A model generated the notes under the pieces. It did not search any database. It worked only from the letters and a program-made list of their open reading frames with translations, and had not been told where the DNA came from. The translations under genes were made by a program, and so were the position numbers. Below, piece after piece: positions 24,761-34,465 of a DNA stretch of 64,000 nucleotides (its first letter is position 1; every line of letters starts with the position of its first letter). The stretch comes from Stachybotrys elegans (Eukaryota > Ascomycota > Sordariomycetes > Hypocreales > Stachybotryaceae), in contig JAGPNK010000011.1 in the NCBI GenBank assembly GCA_020746835.1, positions 744,001 through 808,000 on the forward strand, read 5' to 3'.

Positions 24761-25763
24761 ATGAAGACAGAGAGCGCCTTATTTCCAGCCCACTACAAGC
24801 TCTGGAACGACTACCACATGGAGTTTCTATAGAAGGAGGATCATGGAGAGGACGAGTATAAGAATGAGGAGGAGATTAAAGAGCTGAAAATATCGGAGCT
24901 CCTTAAGGAGTGTCCTGAATGTGATGATCGGGACAAGGAGGCTATCTGGAGGTTGTGCGAAAACGCAGCGCGTCGCGCTGCAAACGCGCGAATCTAAAGC
25001 CGAATAGCCATGGATAAATCCTTTCACGAGCCATGTTCGCCGAAACTCTGCAGCTACTCAAAATGCAAATTCCTCGATTTCACCGTTCACGTCCGAGTCC
25101 CAATGCCGTAACCTGGGTTTGCCGCAGCAAAGAAGAAGTAGTGAAATCGTCTCAAAGAAGGCCTCTCATTTTTGAGTTTCCCACGTCGGTTCCTATTCCG
25201 CTCTTCCTGGTCCAGACTGCACTCGCATAGAAGTCTCCTAAAAGAAGTCAACAAGGGAACACACAGCAAGGCAAGCCAAGTTCAACAAGCAAAACTGTGT
25301 GCCAGCCACTGGTTCGGAGTAAAATTGATGGGTTGGTGAGGTAAAGGACTGATCTTTAACATATCAGAGACTTGGACCTTTGTTTCCCGGCTTAAATGGC
25401 CGCTCTGTATCTCCGTACATGCGGCCACGTCAGGAACCAAGCCGGATACCAGGAGCAGTGCCTCCTCTGGCCAGGCGTTGTGCAGACAGTTTAATTTCCT
25501 GCTGTTCATTCTGTAAAAAAATTAAATAAAAAAAAACCCTTTGTGTATGCTTTGGTTAAAGGTCAATCTCTTTGTTTTGGTCTGAGATATGCAACGCACA
25601 CGTTATGACACACACGGCTGGGTAGACAAAGAAACCGGTCACCTCTCACCAGAACAGCCCATGAGCCTTAGCTCCCATGAATCTTGTGGAATGCATTCTA
25701 AAGAACACCAAATATTGTACAGAACACCCAATAAATATGTTGGAGGCACCAGATCTCCCCCGC

Positions 25764-25990
25764 CTATAAGTGTCCCGGTCTCTCCCCTCGATCCCATTCT
25801 ATCTCTTCATTCTCCTATCAATCTCATCATCAATCAGTCGATATCATCGCCTCACTCAATCTCTCCATCCTCCAACCAATCTCATCATCTCTCAGTCAAT
25901 CTCAGCAACTCTCGAGCAACCTCTTCATCCCACAACCAATCTCATCATATCCTACTCTTTTTCGCAGACTTATCAACTGCGAAAGAAAGA
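25764..25990 (+). promoter_or_regulatory. TATA-like box and repetitive CT-rich leader of the 26058 gene
   Basis: CCTATAAGTG at about 25763 is a plausible TATA element. The following 200 bases contain repeated CAATCTCATCATC-like units (near 25815-25840, 25875-25895, 25935-25955), giving a long pyrimidine/CAA-rich leader of the kind common before fungal start codons. I did not find a convincing leader intron. Confidence 0.45.
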
Positions 25991-26057
25991 CAACAACAGA
26001 CAAACCAACACGACTCAGTGCCGTTTCCTCTAGGGATGAATGCTTTCCAATGAAGCC

Positions 26058-26849
26058 ATGGATTCCTTCGCGACGGATAATGGCGATGTCGTCGGTGTTG
26101 CTGTAAAGGATCTGAAGGATATAGAGCCGCAAGCCATCGGGACAGAGCTCTCGGCCTTCCAACAGGCATACAGGGTTCTGGGCAAAACCAGGGAGCAAGC
26201 CAAAAGAAGCGCAAAGCGTGATGTCTCTTGGACCGCTTTTAAAGGCAGACCGGTCGAAGACATCCGCAGAGACTTATGGGACGAGATAGGACGGGTGAAC
26301 ACTTGGCGGGAAAACCGGCGTCGCCGAGCCCGACCGCCAGTGACACCTTACCTGGATCGTCTTCAGTCGTGCTGCGCTAGTTACGGCGCGAGTAGATCGG
26401 CGGCACTGCAATGGGTGCAGACATATTATGTCCGCAACAGGCAATGCCACGGCGACGCCCCGTCGATTGAAGGCTTCCTGGGTAATGTCACCGAGCGGAT
26501 AGATCCTCACGAAGCAGTGGACTGGGCAAAGTTCAACACTGCTTTCGAGGATAAAAAACAGATAAACGTCACAAAACGGACAAATGGAAAGCTGTCGGAT
26601 TCGGACCTCGAGATGCTCAACTCGGCTTTAGAGTGCAGACGGAGGAGACTGATTGACTCGAACGGCGCACCCACCGAGGAGGGAAAGATGTTGGTAGAGA
26701 GAGCTTCCAGAGAGAGAGAGAGAAGGAGAAAAGCTGGCTCCAGACCGCCAAAGAGCTACGGTCAGCTCCGCGTCTCCGATGTGAAGAGACTGGCGGATAT
26801 ACCGAGTAGGGCGGAGTTCCAGGCTCTCAATGCCCCTCGTGGGCGATAA
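26058..26849 (+). CDS. Hypothetical protein, 263 aa, basic C-terminus
   Basis: This is a single open frame starting at the second in-frame ATG (MDSFATDNG). The first, at 26040, lies in a poorer context only six codons upstream. No domain was recognised. The protein is rich in Arg/Lys (RRRRARP near 95, CRRRRL near 200, RERERRRK near 225). It has no signal peptide or membrane segment. Predicted helices and charge suggest a soluble or nucleic-acid-associated protein, but this is only an impression. It sits between the monooxygenase and the P450 on the strand of the former. Whether it belongs to the pathway is unknown. Confidence 0.6.
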   Translation: MDSFATDNGDVVGVAVKDLKDIEPQAIGTELSAFQQAYRVLGKTREQAKRSAKRDVSWTAFKGRPVEDIRRDLWDEIGRVNTWRENRRRRARPPVTPYLDRLQSCCASYGASRSAALQWVQTYYVRNRQCHGDAPSIEGFLGNVTERIDPHEAVDWAKFNTAFEDKKQINVTKRTNGKLSDSDLEMLNSALECRRRRLIDSNGAPTEEGKMLVERASRERERRRKAGSRPPKSYGQLRVSDVKRLADIPSRAEFQALNAPRGR

Positions 26850-28384
26850 GGTACTGAAATTGGAGCATCAGGTTCTTGACACATAGACGAGGCAGCCTTG
26901 GTGATGAGCTATAGGAATGGGAAGGATATTGTTGGCTTTTGTCGTTTCTTGGTGCATTTGGGGGCGTTTGTTGTTAAGGAGTCGTTTTGTATTGGATACC
27001 CCATAGATGTTGAATTTTGAGCGCAAGCGTTTCATCCGCCGTCCGGACAGGATCGGTATGGCGATCCCAAATGCAGGATCTCCTTTTTGTTCACCCTCCG
27101 TTGGGCTCATTTCTGCCTCGTGTGTGCTCCTCTTTCTCGTAGGTGTGTGTGGTGTCATAGCATGTCCCATAAACTTGGACTATCTAGTCTGCAAGCTTTC
27201 CGTTTTGTGATGCTTACCTATCTTTTACCCTCGAACAGCAACGCTGGCAGACCTCCAGTCGGGACTGTGCTGTGAATTCCGCCCGCTTGTGTTGGTCCCA
27301 AGGGCGCTCCTGGGGGGATCCTTGAACATGTCCGCGACGTTGGTGTATGCCCAGAATTGAAACAAATCTTCAAAACGGACAGAAGCAAAACGATGCGAGG
27401 GTTGACAAAGGGACTGGTGATTCTTAAGTTGCATTCGTCCCTTGGTTTAGGCCCTGGTGGCGTGCTGACCCGTTTATTGTTGTATTGCCTACGAAGCTGA
27501 TAGGATTGCGATTGAGCGAAGCTGATGAAGGCAATGTGACCGGGAACATTCTGGTTACATTCTGAGGCAAAAGGATGGCTGGCAAGCTTGGCCTAGAGCA
27601 TGCCCCTACCTCGGTTGAGGCAGGGGACACGTCTTTTGGCTCAAGGTGCAGATGGTTGAGGGAATTGGGGTTTGAGCTGCCACGAGTCGAAGCAACATGA
27701 GGACGAGGGGGGTATTTTATATCGATGAGCGGTGTGCCTTCTTCGGTCTAGGACTTATACCGGTAACGTATAGGTGACCTTGATGCAAGGGGTTGCGATG
27801 CTCCCCATCGGAATGTGGAGCTGAGATGCAGTGGAATGAGACTCTTGATCCAAGCGTCCATTGCAGTGCCGTGATTGACAGACGGAAGGATCAAAATATG
27901 CTCGGATTGAGGAAGTGAAAGGCTAGACAATATGAGATGCTGCCTGGGAAGTGGTGGTCAGGTGATGAAAGTTACCAAATATAGTACCAAATATAGTGAT
28001 GCATCAAAGAAGTAAAAAATTCATGAAACAAAGGAAGAAACCGATGATGAGCACGGAGTGGTCAGAGACGGTATCAAAGCTTCGTTTCAATCGTTCGCCA
28101 CAGGACGCTCAGGTAACTTGGATGGCATGTGACACCATAGAGGCTGGTTGAAAAGCTCGGGCTAAACTTACAACCAGATGGTGGCCGTGCTGAGCAGTTG
28201 CGAGTCACAGGGTCTTCGATCTCAATGCAATTTTTGTCCATCATCCTCCGGCTCCTTGCCCATGCAATGGAACACCTCCGTGGCAGGCGCATCTTCACAT
28301 CGTTTCAACCAGATCAGCATGTTCGAGAAATCATTTGTGTCAACATCTCGAGCAGGAAGAGCCCGGCGAATAATATTACAATAT
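26850..28384. other. Intergenic, no recognised gene
   Basis: Open frames up to 100 codons are present on both strands with no recognisable similarity. A direct duplication ACCAAATATAGT occurs near 27973-27995. The region lies between the 3' ends of two convergent genes, so little promoter content is expected. Confidence 0.6.
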
Positions 28385-30166
28385 TTATAATGCACTCCAG
28401 GCCCGTGTTCTGGGCTTTCGAAACTCCTTCATCTCATCTACAACTGTCCAGTCTACCTTCTCCCACCCCTTTCTTCTCTTCATGAGGACCCCGACGTCTT
28501 CATCCGGTGCTGGCTTATTGATAGCCGCCGTTGGCCATGCTTCAGCTGTCTCGGGTACCTTGACAGGTCCTCCGTCTACGGCAGTCATGTCATATGATAA
28601 CAGGAGGAGTGCAGCACATCCAAGAATCTCACCACTCGCAAAATTCCGTCCCGGACTTGGAGTACGGTGGTCAGTAGAGCCTGCATGATGCGCGTGGAGA
28701 GCACTCACCAGATATGCTTGCCACCACCGAAAGGCAGGAAGCCGGATGGCAAAGTCTGGATTTCCTCATCATCGAGAAATCGATCGGGCACAAACTCATC
28801 GGCATCATCTCCCCATATGCTCCGGCTCTTGTGCAGCACTCCCACTGGAACCTGCAGATTCTGACCCTTGCGGAGGGTGTAGGTCAGACGGCCGTCAGAG
28901 ATATCCGTGTCGGCCATGACGCGACGATTCAGTGTGCCAAGGAACACGCAGCGCTGCGTCTCGCGGAAGCAGGACATGAAGAGCGGGCAGTTCTTCTCGA
29001 TGCGATTTACCTGCAGGATCTTCTCCCTGTCCGACTCGTCGATTACTATGCTGGAAACTTCTTCGCGCAACTGTGACACGAGCTCGGGCTGGTTGAAGAT
29101 AAAGGTGACGAGCCAGTATGTCGTGAGAGCCGTGTTGAAGAGCGCTCCGTGGATGACGGCGAGCTCAATCGCACCGCTTGCCGCAGCGGACATGCCGTAC
29201 TTTCTTTCCATGGTCATGCGATCCTTGGTGAAGCGTGGGACGTCGTTGCTGGCATCGTACTCACGGCGGTAGTATTCGTCAAAGGCCTTGGTCAACTGCA
29301 GGCGTGCTTGGTGCGCTTTTGGAGCAGTCATAGATGTGAAGACTTGTGTCATGAGAATATGCAAGTCCGCCTCAAAGTCCCTATTCACATCAGCTGATGC
29401 CTGGAGATGCATTGAGGAAGACTCGAGAATCACCAATATGCCTCTACAAGCCGCGGGTCACTGAGCGGGTTGTGGCTCCCGTACAGCGATGTCGTGCTGG
29501 CATTGCTTATCGTGTTTCGTACCCAGATATAAAAGTTCTCTACCTCGAACCCCCGATCGGTCGGAAGTTTGGCCATGTATTTCCCAAAGTGCCTGATGGC
29601 TTGCACGTTCAACTTGAGCAGCTCCGAGCCCGTCATGGAGGCGTACAGAATCTTGATCCATTGCGACGAAAACTCCTCACTCTCGAAAATCTTCATATTC
29701 CGGCTATCAATGTTTGTCGCGCCCTTCATGAAGTCGCGGACAAAGGGCTCGAAGCTGAGCGAGCGATTGCGCAGGACAGCCTCGGCGAGCTTAGGCGAGT
29801 TGACAATGTACAGCTTACCGCCGAGAACGGACAGAGTGTGCGCAGGCAGTGCATGGTCCTCGCTTTTTTTTTTTTGCCAAGAAATGTCAGCAAATACGAG
29901 GGGTAAAGCAAAACCCACGAGTGGCGGAGAGAGGGAGAGAGAGCCTCGTACAAGTTCATGTCAGCATATCGGTGTGAGTATCGCAGCATGCTGACAAGAT
30001 GCCCGACGAATGGCACCTTTTGCGGCAAGGCAGGCGGCTCTTTGCTCTCGCGCCCAGCCAGAGCAACGGCTACGTGCGCCAAGAGGATGACGGCGAGCCC
30101 GGCTGCCAGGGACGAGGCAATGAGGTGATCGCGGAGCAGGGACAGAACCGCGCTGGAGAGCGCCAT
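28385..30166 (-). CDS. Cytochrome P450, CYP7/CYP8-like fungal type
   Basis: Exons are 30166-29952, 29862-29434, 29380-28709 and 28655-28385, giving 528 aa. An N-terminal membrane anchor (about 12-38) is followed by the PPALPQKVPFVGHL hinge. The K-helix ExxR is FRETQR. The PERF-like motif is DEFVPDRFL. The haem-binding loop FLPFGGGKHICPGRNFA is completed across the last intron, placing the haem-ligand Cys at residue 439. The I-helix reads HGALFNTALTTYW and lacks the usual AGxDTT oxygen-activation motif, as in CYP7/CYP8 and related fungal enzymes. It may be a hydroxylase or a non-canonical isomerase acting at the ER. The first intron ends in a long A-run before its AG acceptor, so that acceptor is slightly less sure. 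Confidence 0.9.
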
Positions 30167-30675
30167 GGTTTACCGAGTGAAACCGCGTTTCAGAGGCCTG
30201 GAAGAGGAAGAAAAACAAACAACAATAAAATGCACCCCAGGGACGCACCAAATTTCGTTTCGTCTCAATTCCAAGGCTGGCAAATTCTCACCGAACCATG
30301 TGGGGAGCCAGTAATTATGCCAATGCCAACCCCGGAGTCATGGCAGGGTCATGGCAGGGACCTGGCGTATTTGATCCTTGTAGGCGTAATCTCTCACGGT
30401 ATCCTCTGAGTTTTCGACATGCGGTTTTCTTAGGCTGATAAGAGGAGGGAAAGGCAGCGAGTCACGGGAAGTAAGCGGTGCATATTTCGATCCAGCCAAG
30501 ATCGTCTACCGTGTGAACAAGACCCCAGCACTGTGTTTACTTCAATTGAAACAATCTTCTTGATTCTGTTTGTCGTCGAGAAGGCACGTGGAGAACAGGC
30601 CGCGTCTTTACATCGGAAGCTTGACTATCTCATTGAACCATACGGCATCTCAGGTTCCAACGTAGACTATAGGCC
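30167..30675. other. Intergenic (P450 promoter and methyltransferase 3' end)
   Basis: No coding signal was seen. A CACGTG hexamer occurs near 30585. The region holds the upstream side of the P450 gene and the downstream side of the methyltransferase gene. Confidence 0.5.
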
Positions 30676-32067
30676 TCACCTCTGGCCGTAGACGACGTGA
30701 AAGTTGACGTAGCAGTGAAGCTTCCCGCTCGTCAACTCCTTGCGCACTTTGGCCAGCAAGACAACAACCTCCTTCTCATCCCACCCAAGCACATCGCAGT
30801 ACAAGCGCAGCGAAAAGGCCTCGAGCCCCTCAAGGACCTGCGCAATGTTCCACATCCCCACCGTCTTGAGCTGGGGATCCTTGGCCCAGGGCCCGATGGG
30901 GAACTTGTACCTCTGGTGCACGACATTCTGGAAGCCAGCGTCCTTGACCCAGCCCTCGATCTTGCCGCCAGGGCGGGGGTCCCGGCCGAGCTTCAGACCC
31001 GCCTCGTGGAGCCCGTCGATCCAGATCTTGGTGCTGTGCTCGTCAGTGAGACTCCCGTCGTCGCAGTGGTATTTGCCGTCATAGTCTTGAAATTCGGCCC
31101 ATCCGCCGGGTGCAAGGTTGCTGCATCGTGTTAGCCCTGCACTGACTATTGATCCTGACAGCCTACTCGTATATGTTGTTAATGTACGTCGGCCAGTTGA
31201 GGATGCTGCCCGCCATATAGCGACTGAAGATGTAGTCGAAGGGCTCGTTGTAGAGCCAAGGACTCTCAACATCATCAATCTCAAATTTGACATTGGGAGG
31301 AACACTTGGTCTGTTAGCCCAGCCCAGCGCCTGTACCATTCGTAGATACTAACCGAGTAGGCTGGACAGCACTGAGGTCATTGCCGATTATCTGCTCCCA
31401 GTAAGTCTCTTGATTCATCACGCCTGGCTTCGACGAACCTCAGCTTGCGGGAGCAAGTCGCCCATTTCCATAGCCCCTACCAAGTCAGAACTCCAAATCG
31501 TGCACAGGTCTTGGGGAACATACAGATGCCAGTTCCCGTCCCGAGGTCAAGAATCTTCTGCACCTTGGCTGCATCGATCGGGGCCATGTACAGCTTCCCC
31601 CAAGGCCGGCCACCATGAGTTGATGGGTCATATCAAGACGGTCTTGCTCCGCCTAGAATCTCGTCAGGCTGCGCGCGTGAATGTGATGCTGTCTACCTAC
31701 ATCGTCGTTGGGCATTGGGTAGGCTTCCAATGTTAGCCGAACTCGGATTCATGAGTGATCAGCCCATACCTCCAGCCTTGTATGCGTGGTAGCGACGACC
31801 ATGCTCAACAGGATAGTCGAGAACACTGGACGTTACAGACGAGGTAAACGTGGATCTGAACCCCGCATTAGCAACCAGCCACCAAAGTGACGTGTCATTT
31901 CGTTGAGGTACATTTGATCCCCAAATGCCGAGTCATCATCATCGTACTGGAGTCACTCGTCAGAGCCGTACCACACGGGCGGACATGTGCTCAGGACTCA
32001 CCTCCGGATCGGCTTGGAGGGGAGAATCGGTGTTGGTCGGCACCGGCTCGCTTGGTGGGCTTGTCAT
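30676..32067 (-). pseudogene. LaeA/UMTA-like SAM methyltransferase, nine exons, with one -1 frameshift
   Basis: Nine exons fit the family well: 32067-32002, 31946-31912, 31855-31770, 31723-31701, 31652-31524, 31476-31439, 31391-31354, 31304-31167 and 31120-30676. Features in order: acidic DDDDSAFG, SVTSSVLDY, HGRRYHAYKAGAYPMPND, EQDRLDMTH, SAM motif I LDLGTGTGIW, IIGNDLSAVQPT, VPPNVKFEIDDVE, FDYIFSRYMAGS and PGGWAEFQDYD. The exons total 998 nt, one base short of 333 codons. The missing base maps to exon 5, where a run of five C (plus strand, about 31596-31600) separates the frame of EQDRLD from that of GKLYMAPI. A six-base run would restore the frame. It is therefore either a recent pseudogene or a homopolymer error in the assembly. 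If functional, it would methylate a small molecule, or act as a LaeA-like regulator. Confidence 0.8.
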
Positions 32068-32590
32068 TTTGCGTGGTGTGGAATTTAGGGAGAGGGATTA
32101 AGACCTGCGTCAATTGGGCGTGCGGAGGCAAAATATGGGCAGGCGCAGTTGGGTTATTTATTCAGCCTGAGGTACCGGGGTCGGGCAGCCAACATCCCAT
32201 GAGCGTAGCATCCGTTGTCTGCAAGGACCCGTTTAAGGGATGGTCCGATGGACATATGTTTCATCCAAGCATGATCGGATCTAAAATGGGGTATAATGGA
32301 TAGCGGAATATAGGCCATCGATGTCGGGAAATTTCGGTTAAGGTGGTTATAAGAGGGGTATAGAAGGGCAGTGGACGTGATATTCGCACAGACATTACTA
32401 AATATCTATAACTGTAGCCCGGCGAAAAGACGTTTTTGAAGCAAGACAGTCATATCCTAGGAAGACTATACGGATACATTGTGAAACTATGGGTATATCG
32501 AATTTGAGCAATCAAGAATCCCACAACGCCAACCAAGAAACAAATCGGAAAAGGAGAAAAGAAACAGAACAGAAATAACCAAGCCCGTAC
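32068..32590. other. Intergenic, methyltransferase promoter
   Basis: AT-rich DNA separates two same-strand genes. No ORF or clear motif stands out. Confidence 0.5.
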
Positions 32591-34465
32591 TCAGGAAATA
32601 GGGAACCAGCGAATCGACTCGACCTCCTGTGGCCATTGGACTAGCCTTGGGCGCGCAGGTCCTGCCTGCATCGCCAACTGCCGGGCCTCGACGAGATGTT
32701 TTGGAAGAACCTTTTCGGAAGCTGTGGGACAGGACTCATCCACGACAATGCCGCGGTTGCTATATACAATGCTGCCCAGTGCCAGAATGGGCGAGGCATC
32801 GGCGTCCACGTGTGTCCAGACACCGCTCATGATGTCGAACTTGTACTGTCCAAGAAATGCGCTCGCGTGGTCCGCGATGAAATCAACTGCATCCAGCATG
32901 AAGGTAAAGACGGCCTTGGAGATGAAGTAGTTGAAGTTGAGCCGGACCCAGCCCGGCTTGACACCTTCGTAGCCAGCGGCAATCGCATCCGTGATTGTGC
33001 GCGACTGCTCCAGTCCAATGTTGAGCAAATCATGGCCATACGGACCGGCGCAAGAGCAGCCGCCGCGCGCCTGGATGCCAAACAAGTCGTTGAGCAGCGC
33101 GACAACAAAGTTCTGGTGCAGCGTCTGTCCTCGGCCATCCTTGACCAGGAAGCTTACGACGGAGAGGCGGGCCGCGTCATGGCTGCCGAGGATCTGGATG
33201 CGCGGGTGCTGACGCCAGTGGTTAATGGCCGTCTTGACGAATGCTTGCTCCCGGCGCTCAATGGTGGCTGCGCCCACCTTGTCCTTGAGCTGGAATACGA
33301 GCCCAGCGCGCACCATCTCGACAATAGCGGGCGTACCGCCCTCCTCGCGGTGTACAGCGTCCGTCAGATAACGGTGCCTGTCTGGTGTCACGAAGCTGAC
33401 GGTGCCACCGCCAGGCACGCTCGGCACGCGGTTCTGCAAGAGGCTGCGCTTAACAACCAGCAACCCAGGGGTTCCTGGACCTCCGATGAACTTGTGCGGC
33501 GAGATAAATACGGCGTCTTTGTTCCGAAGGCCAGAGGCACAGCCCCTATCAGGATTCATGTTGATGTTGACGTATGGCGCTGCGGCCGCGTAGTCCCAAA
33601 AGGCTAATGCGCCGTGCTGATGGAGCAGGGCGGTGATGCCGTCCGTATCCGAGAGGATGCCAGTCACGTTGGATGCAGCAGAGAAGCTGCCCACACGTAG
33701 TGGTCGTGCACTGTATCGGACGAGTTGCTCGGCGAGATGTGCTTGGTCAATGTGACCATCCTTGTCAGAGGGTATTCTTATAACTTCGGCAATCGACTCG
33801 CGCCATGGTAGATCGTTGGAGTGGTGTTCGTAGGGCCCGATGAAGACGACTGGGCGTCGGTCGGGAGGCAGGGGCTTGTCGGATGTAAGACCGAGGACTT
33901 GGACCATCCTGTTGATGGCTGCCGTGGAGCCGGAGCCGAGCGCGATCACGACATCGTCAGGGCTGCCACCAACTGACTCATGGATGATGTGACGAGCCTC
34001 TTCGCGGAGCTGGCACATGGCACGCCCAGTGTAAGACACTTCGGAGTGGGTGTTGGCGTAGAGAGGCAAGACCTGCTGGCGGATATAGTCTTCGATGAAA
34101 CCAAGACTGCGGCCCGATGCGACATAGTCGGCATAGGTAATGCGCCGGTCACCAAACGGACCATGAAACATTTGGCCTTCGCCGACAACATTGTCTCGGA
34201 TACTTCGGATCAACTCGTTGGGTTCATATTGTTGAGTGGTCTGTTTCTCCCCCAGAGTTGTTCCACTGATGCGGTAAGGAAACTGATGGCGTCGTTCAAG
34301 AATGGGCAGCTTGGCGGTGGGGAGGGCAATAACCTGTGGCTTTCCAAAGTCTTCTAACGAAGCGATGGCCTTGGGGATCTGAGGGTTGCTTGCGGAGACA
34401 CGATCATCTTGACCTTGGCCTCGGAAACAGGCAGCGATGCTAGAGAAGAAGGACTTTCCAGGCAT
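32591..34465 (-). CDS. Class-V aminotransferase / cysteine-desulfurase-like PLP enzyme
   Basis: A single exon encodes 624 aa. The core (about 90-540) is a class-V PLP fold. GSGSTAAINR lies where phosphate is bound. EHHSN (about 213) supplies the ring-stacking His. FWDYAAAAPY carries the Asp that contacts the pyridine nitrogen. SPHKFIGGPGTPG (about 325) holds the Schiff-base Lys. ARGGCSCAGPYG (about 472) occupies the position of the catalytic Cys loop of cysteine desulfurases. The N-terminal 90 residues and the last 80 are extensions of unknown role. Possible reactions are C-S bond cleavage, sulfur transfer or PLP-dependent modification of an amino-acid-derived intermediate; the sequence alone does not choose. 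It is the last gene of the cluster-like block, on the same strand as P450 and methyltransferase. Confidence 0.85.
   Translation of the reverse strand: MPGKSFFSSIAACFRGQGQDDRVSASNPQIPKAIASLEDFGKPQVIALPTAKLPILERRHQFPYRISGTTLGEKQTTQQYEPNELIRSIRDNVVGEGQMFHGPFGDRRITYADYVASGRSLGFIEDYIRQQVLPLYANTHSEVSYTGRAMCQLREEARHIIHESVGGSPDDVVIALGSGSTAAINRMVQVLGLTSDKPLPPDRRPVVFIGPYEHHSNDLPWRESIAEVIRIPSDKDGHIDQAHLAEQLVRYSARPLRVGSFSAASNVTGILSDTDGITALLHQHGALAFWDYAAAAPYVNINMNPDRGCASGLRNKDAVFISPHKFIGGPGTPGLLVVKRSLLQNRVPSVPGGGTVSFVTPDRHRYLTDAVHREEGGTPAIVEMVRAGLVFQLKDKVGAATIERREQAFVKTAINHWRQHPRIQILGSHDAARLSVVSFLVKDGRGQTLHQNFVVALLNDLFGIQARGGCSCAGPYGHDLLNIGLEQSRTITDAIAAGYEGVKPGWVRLNFNYFISKAVFTFMLDAVDFIADHASAFLGQYKFDIMSGVWTHVDADASPILALGSIVYSNRGIVVDESCPTASEKVLPKHLVEARQLAMQAGPARPRLVQWPQEVESIRWFPIS

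Larger units (their letters stand above)
24508..26057. other. Intergenic region with repeat copy 1 and a decayed coding remnant
   Basis: Repeat copy 1 lies at 24691-24760. Immediately after it, from about 24755 to 24999, a plus-strand frame with one internal stop reads ...HYKLWNDYHMEF / KEDHGEDEY...LLKECPECDD...AARRAANARI, then stops. This looks like a fragment of an old, possibly mobile, coding sequence. A poly-A/T-rich spot lies near 25515. From about 25.8 kb the leader of the 26058 gene begins. Confidence 0.5.

Noticed and set aside
31167..31304. Suspected second frameshift in methyltransferase exon 8
   Set aside because: On re-reading the bases the frame runs cleanly through ESPWLYNEPFDY to the donor, so only the exon 5 break remains.
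32696..33607. 303-codon plus-strand frame opposite the class-V PLP gene
   Set aside because: It is antisense to a clear enzyme and has no recognisable features.
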